NCBI GenBank assembly: GCA_046048895.1
Contig: JBJOFF010000001.1
Location: 62,001 to 126,000, forward strand
Reading direction: 5' to 3'
DNA length: 64,000 nt
DNA from: ZLKRG08 sp046048895
GTDB taxonomy: Bacteria > Actinomycetota > Actinomycetes > Nanopelagicales > Nanopelagicaceae
Position 1 is the stretch's first letter. Each line of letters opens with the position of its first letter. A program made the position numbers and the translations under genes. Shown here in pieces: positions 61,813 to 64,000 of the stretch. The notes below the pieces were generated by a model that saw nothing but the letters and a program-made list of their open reading frames with translations, searched no databases and was not told where the DNA came from.

Positions 61813-62136
61813 ATGTCAGTCTTATTCGGAGAGCTACTGATTCCAGGTTGGAATGAGCAGTTAATTGGTTTAGCTGAGGTAACGGGTGAAGATTTGGCGC
61901 TGCCGTGTCACAACGCAGATGCAGAGCTCTTCTTCAGCGAGGACGATCAGATGGTCGCGGCGGCAAAGGCGCTTTGCGGCGGATGCCCAATGAAAGCGCA
62001 ATGCTTAGCAGGCGCGCTATCACGCCAAGAACCATGTGGCGTTTGGGGTGGCGAACTTTTCAGCGAAGGTGAAGTAATTGAGCGCAAGCGTAAAGCTGGA
62101 CGCCCAAGACTCATTGAAGAAGTCGTTGCTGCGTAA
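61813..62136 (+). CDS. whiB7: WhiB7-type transcriptional regulator
   Basis: 107 residues: four cluster cysteines (LPCHN, CGGCP, QC), the turn 'GVWGGE', and a C-terminal AT-hook 'RKAGRPR', the WhiB7 hallmark. WhiB7 binds SigA and activates antibiotic-resistance genes. The usual Trp before GVWGG is Cys here (EPCGVWGG). The GAGAGAGG site and attenuated leader precede it. Confidence 0.92.
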   Translation: MSVLFGELLIPGWNEQLIGLAEVTGEDLALPCHNADAELFFSEDDQMVAAAKALCGGCPMKAQCLAGALSRQEPCGVWGGELFSEGEVIERKRKAGRPRLIEEVVAA

Positions 62137-62141
62137 ATTGT

Positions 62142-63572
62142 TTAGATTAAGAAATTTGAGAACTGCCAAGGATCAGAGTCATACTCTTTTCCATTCCAGC
62201 CTTCAAAGAAATCTTTACGATTATCAATTGGTGTCCAATCCGCAGGTGCTGAATGGAAGCCGCCCCAATATTTCTCGGCATAAGCAAGTACTTCGCGCCA
62301 TGGCATTTCATCTGGCACCAAGAGACCCTTATCTGGGTTGCTAACCGCCCAGGCAACTGCTGCAAAAACAGCTGATGCCACCTGCACCGTTGTCGCAGAT
62401 TGATTTGGAATCAATTTACGTGAATCGTGAATTGAAAGTAATGAACCAGTCCACCAAGACTTATATGGGTGGCCCATTAGCAAGACGCCTAAGCGATCAT
62501 TTCCATCAATGATTTCATCATTCATGATTCGCTGATTTTCAGTTAAATCCCAATTGCGATGTTCTAACTCGCGAAGTGATGCAATTGCCGCATCTGTCGG
62601 GCAGTACGCATAATGAACAGTTGGACGATAGACAGCCTTATCACCATCCCAAACTGTTAAATGATCCGGAATTGTGAAAGCTTCACCATGACGAATTACC
62701 ATTCCAGTAATTTCCATATCTGGAACCCATGAACGAACCCAAGTCTTTGCACCAGGTTGTGCAATTGCAATTTGATTCTTAGGACCTGATTGATGTTCGT
62801 AAGCAAGCGGTGGCAGCTTCTTTTCGTGGGTGCCCCAACCAAGCTCTGCTGGAGCCACGCCCTCTTCGTAAAGTCCCTCTACGGACCAAGTATTTACGAA
62901 TTCATTTAACAATTTGGGCTTATCTGAAACTTGAGTATCACGCTCGGAAATGTGAATCACTTTAACGGTGAGCGCTTGTGCAAGTTTTGCATAATCTTCT
63001 GCAGCGAGTGCAGATTTAATTGCATCTGTTGCAATGCCATCTTCAATAGTCTTATTGGCAATATCTACCAACGCTTTTTTAACTAAGTGTGAAACCAAAC
63101 CAGGGTTAGCACCGTGTTCGACAATGGCAGTTGCACCGGTCTTGGTCCACTTTGATTTCATTTCGCGCATATGCATGTGGCGCACATAAAGAGTGCGATC
63201 TAGTGGATGTTTGTTATGGCCACCTTCATATGGATCCCACTGTTCAATCGAGGTGTTTAAATACATTACATCGTGATTGTGTGCCCAACCGATGATGGTG
63301 TTGGCATCAATATTCCAAGCAAGATCTAACAGGAAATCTCCTGCAGATAAATGAGAGCTTAAGAATGAATCTAAATTTTCTTTTGTGACTACATCTTGAA
63401 TGTAAGTCGCGCCAGCATCAATTGCTGACTTTACGCGGGAGCGATTGTCTCGCTGATCCACAATCGTCATCTGTTTGGCATCTACTAAATGTTCTAATAG
63501 AAGTGGAATTACACATTGCGCAACTGAACCTGCGCCCAAAACAAGGATTCGACCTTGGAAGCGATCTGACAA
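62142..63572 (-). CDS. hss: Homospermidine synthase (saccharopine dehydrogenase-like)
   Basis: 476 residues: 'ILVLGAGSVAQCVIPLLLEHL' NAD-binding start, 'DFLLDLAWNIDANTIIGWAHNHDVMYLNTSIEQWDPY', 'EHGANPGLVSHLVKKAL' and 'EGWNGKEYDSDPWQFSNFLI' near the end match bacterial HSS, which makes homospermidine from putrescine (or spermidine). Convergent with whiB7, 5 bp apart. Confidence 0.87.
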   Translation of the reverse strand: MSDRFQGRILVLGAGSVAQCVIPLLLEHLVDAKQMTIVDQRDNRSRVKSAIDAGATYIQDVVTKENLDSFLSSHLSAGDFLLDLAWNIDANTIIGWAHNHDVMYLNTSIEQWDPYEGGHNKHPLDRTLYVRHMHMREMKSKWTKTGATAIVEHGANPGLVSHLVKKALVDIANKTIEDGIATDAIKSALAAEDYAKLAQALTVKVIHISERDTQVSDKPKLLNEFVNTWSVEGLYEEGVAPAELGWGTHEKKLPPLAYEHQSGPKNQIAIAQPGAKTWVRSWVPDMEITGMVIRHGEAFTIPDHLTVWDGDKAVYRPTVHYAYCPTDAAIASLRELEHRNWDLTENQRIMNDEIIDGNDRLGVLLMGHPYKSWWTGSLLSIHDSRKLIPNQSATTVQVASAVFAAVAWAVSNPDKGLLVPDEMPWREVLAYAEKYWGGFHSAPADWTPIDNRKDFFEGWNGKEYDSDPWQFSNFLI

Positions 63573-63632
63573 TTAACTACCCCCGGGATTTCTGCAAAGC
63601 GGTCTAGGAACTTTCGCCTTGCGGGGAGAATA

Positions 63633-64000
63633 TTAAGTCCGACCAGCCCAGACTCCAACTTGAGCCTGCTTGGCCTTGTACATCGCAGTATCAGCTCTGC
63701 TCATCAAATCAGATTTACCATCATTTGATACACAGCCGATGCTGACATCCACTCGAATCCCTTCGCCATTAACATTAAATGGATAGGAGAGTGTTGCTCT
63801 TAGCGCCATAGCTAGCTCCATAGCTTCTTCATAATTTCCATGCATAAGTACCGCAAATTCATCACCGCCTAAGCGCGCGAGTAGTGATCCGCTTGGAATC
63901 GCTTTCAGAAACCTATTTGAAACTTGGCGGAGAATTTCATCTCCAGTTTCATGTCCATATGTGTCATTAACTGTTTTAAATCCATCTAAATCCATTAAGA
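63633..64000 (-). CDS. Diguanylate cyclase (GGDEF) domain, N-terminally truncated by window edge
   Basis: The visible C-terminal ~122 residues have 'MDLDGFKTVNDTYGHETGDEILRQV', 'ARLGGDEFAVLM' with an intact GGDEF, and 'SIGC......LMSRADTAMYKAKQ'. The active site is complete, so it should make cyclic di-GMP. The start and any sensor domain lie beyond the right edge. Confidence 0.92.
   Translation of the reverse strand, partial: LMDLDGFKTVNDTYGHETGDEILRQVSNRFLKAIPSGSLLARLGGDEFAVLMHGNYEEAMELAMALRATLSYPFNVNGEGIRVDVSIGCVSNDGKSDLMSRADTAMYKAKQAQVGVWAGRT

Overview
The window looks like a chromosomal segment of a small-genome, moderately AT-rich actinobacterium, plausibly a freshwater planktonic lineage such as the acI/Nanopelagicales group. 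That placement is inferred from gene content and compact spacing; no rRNA is present to confirm it. Actinobacterial markers are a WhiB7-type WhiB with its attenuated leader, an AdnA-AdnB helicase-nuclease pair, a fused 2-oxoglutarate decarboxylase (Kgd), a SigR/RsrA thiol-stress module, DUF3263, DUF2342 and UPF0182 proteins, and the hisN-rsgA-aroA order.

Layout: 1-7.6 kb holds an alpha/beta hydrolase, a PLP decarboxylase, a YgjP-type metallopeptidase, a candidate structured sRNA, a DUF2342 protein, a 58-residue membrane protein, UPF0182 and initiator tRNA-fMet. 7.6-9.3 kb is a decayed islet between the tRNA-fMet 3' end and a second copy of that end; it holds a broken gene, short repeats, a secreted peptide gene and a small protein with a paralogue at 11.1 kb. 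9.4-17.5 kb has a frameshifted EamA transporter, a membrane protein with a disturbed start, a hemolysin-III family protein, a Cu+ ATPase, HisN, RsgA and AroA. 17.5-25 kb has an SRAP protein, SigR-RsrA with a textbook autoregulatory promoter, a thioesterase, Ni-superoxide dismutase with its maturation protease, and Kgd.

25.2-30.5 kb is a Tad/Flp-type secretion and pilus locus headed by a degenerate GGDEF protein. 30.6-36.3 kb has smpB, a maltose-type ABC transporter (binding protein and two permeases, no ATPase) and tmRNA, with a 63-bp tandem repeat growing from the tmRNA 3' end. 36.3-40.4 kb is miscellaneous. 40.5-48.7 kb is a gamma-glutamyl-type amine catabolism cluster (APC permease, glutamine-synthetase-like ligase, aldehyde and alcohol dehydrogenases, two amidotransferases) whose composition suggests an amino alcohol such as ethanolamine. 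48.8-52.8 kb is a reactive-sulfur locus under a CsoR/CstR-type repressor with a perfect palindromic operator. 52.8-62.1 kb reproduces the mycobacterial order adnA-adnB-nudC-uvrD2-whiB7. A homospermidine synthase and a truncated diguanylate cyclase close the window.

The most interesting signals are the whiB7 leader (upstream ORF, terminator and competing antiterminator), the islet at tRNA-fMet with its selected small-protein family, the duplicated Cys-rich peptides flanking the sulfur operon, a hairpin element present in two intergenic copies with compensatory changes, and the structured RNA near 2.8 kb.
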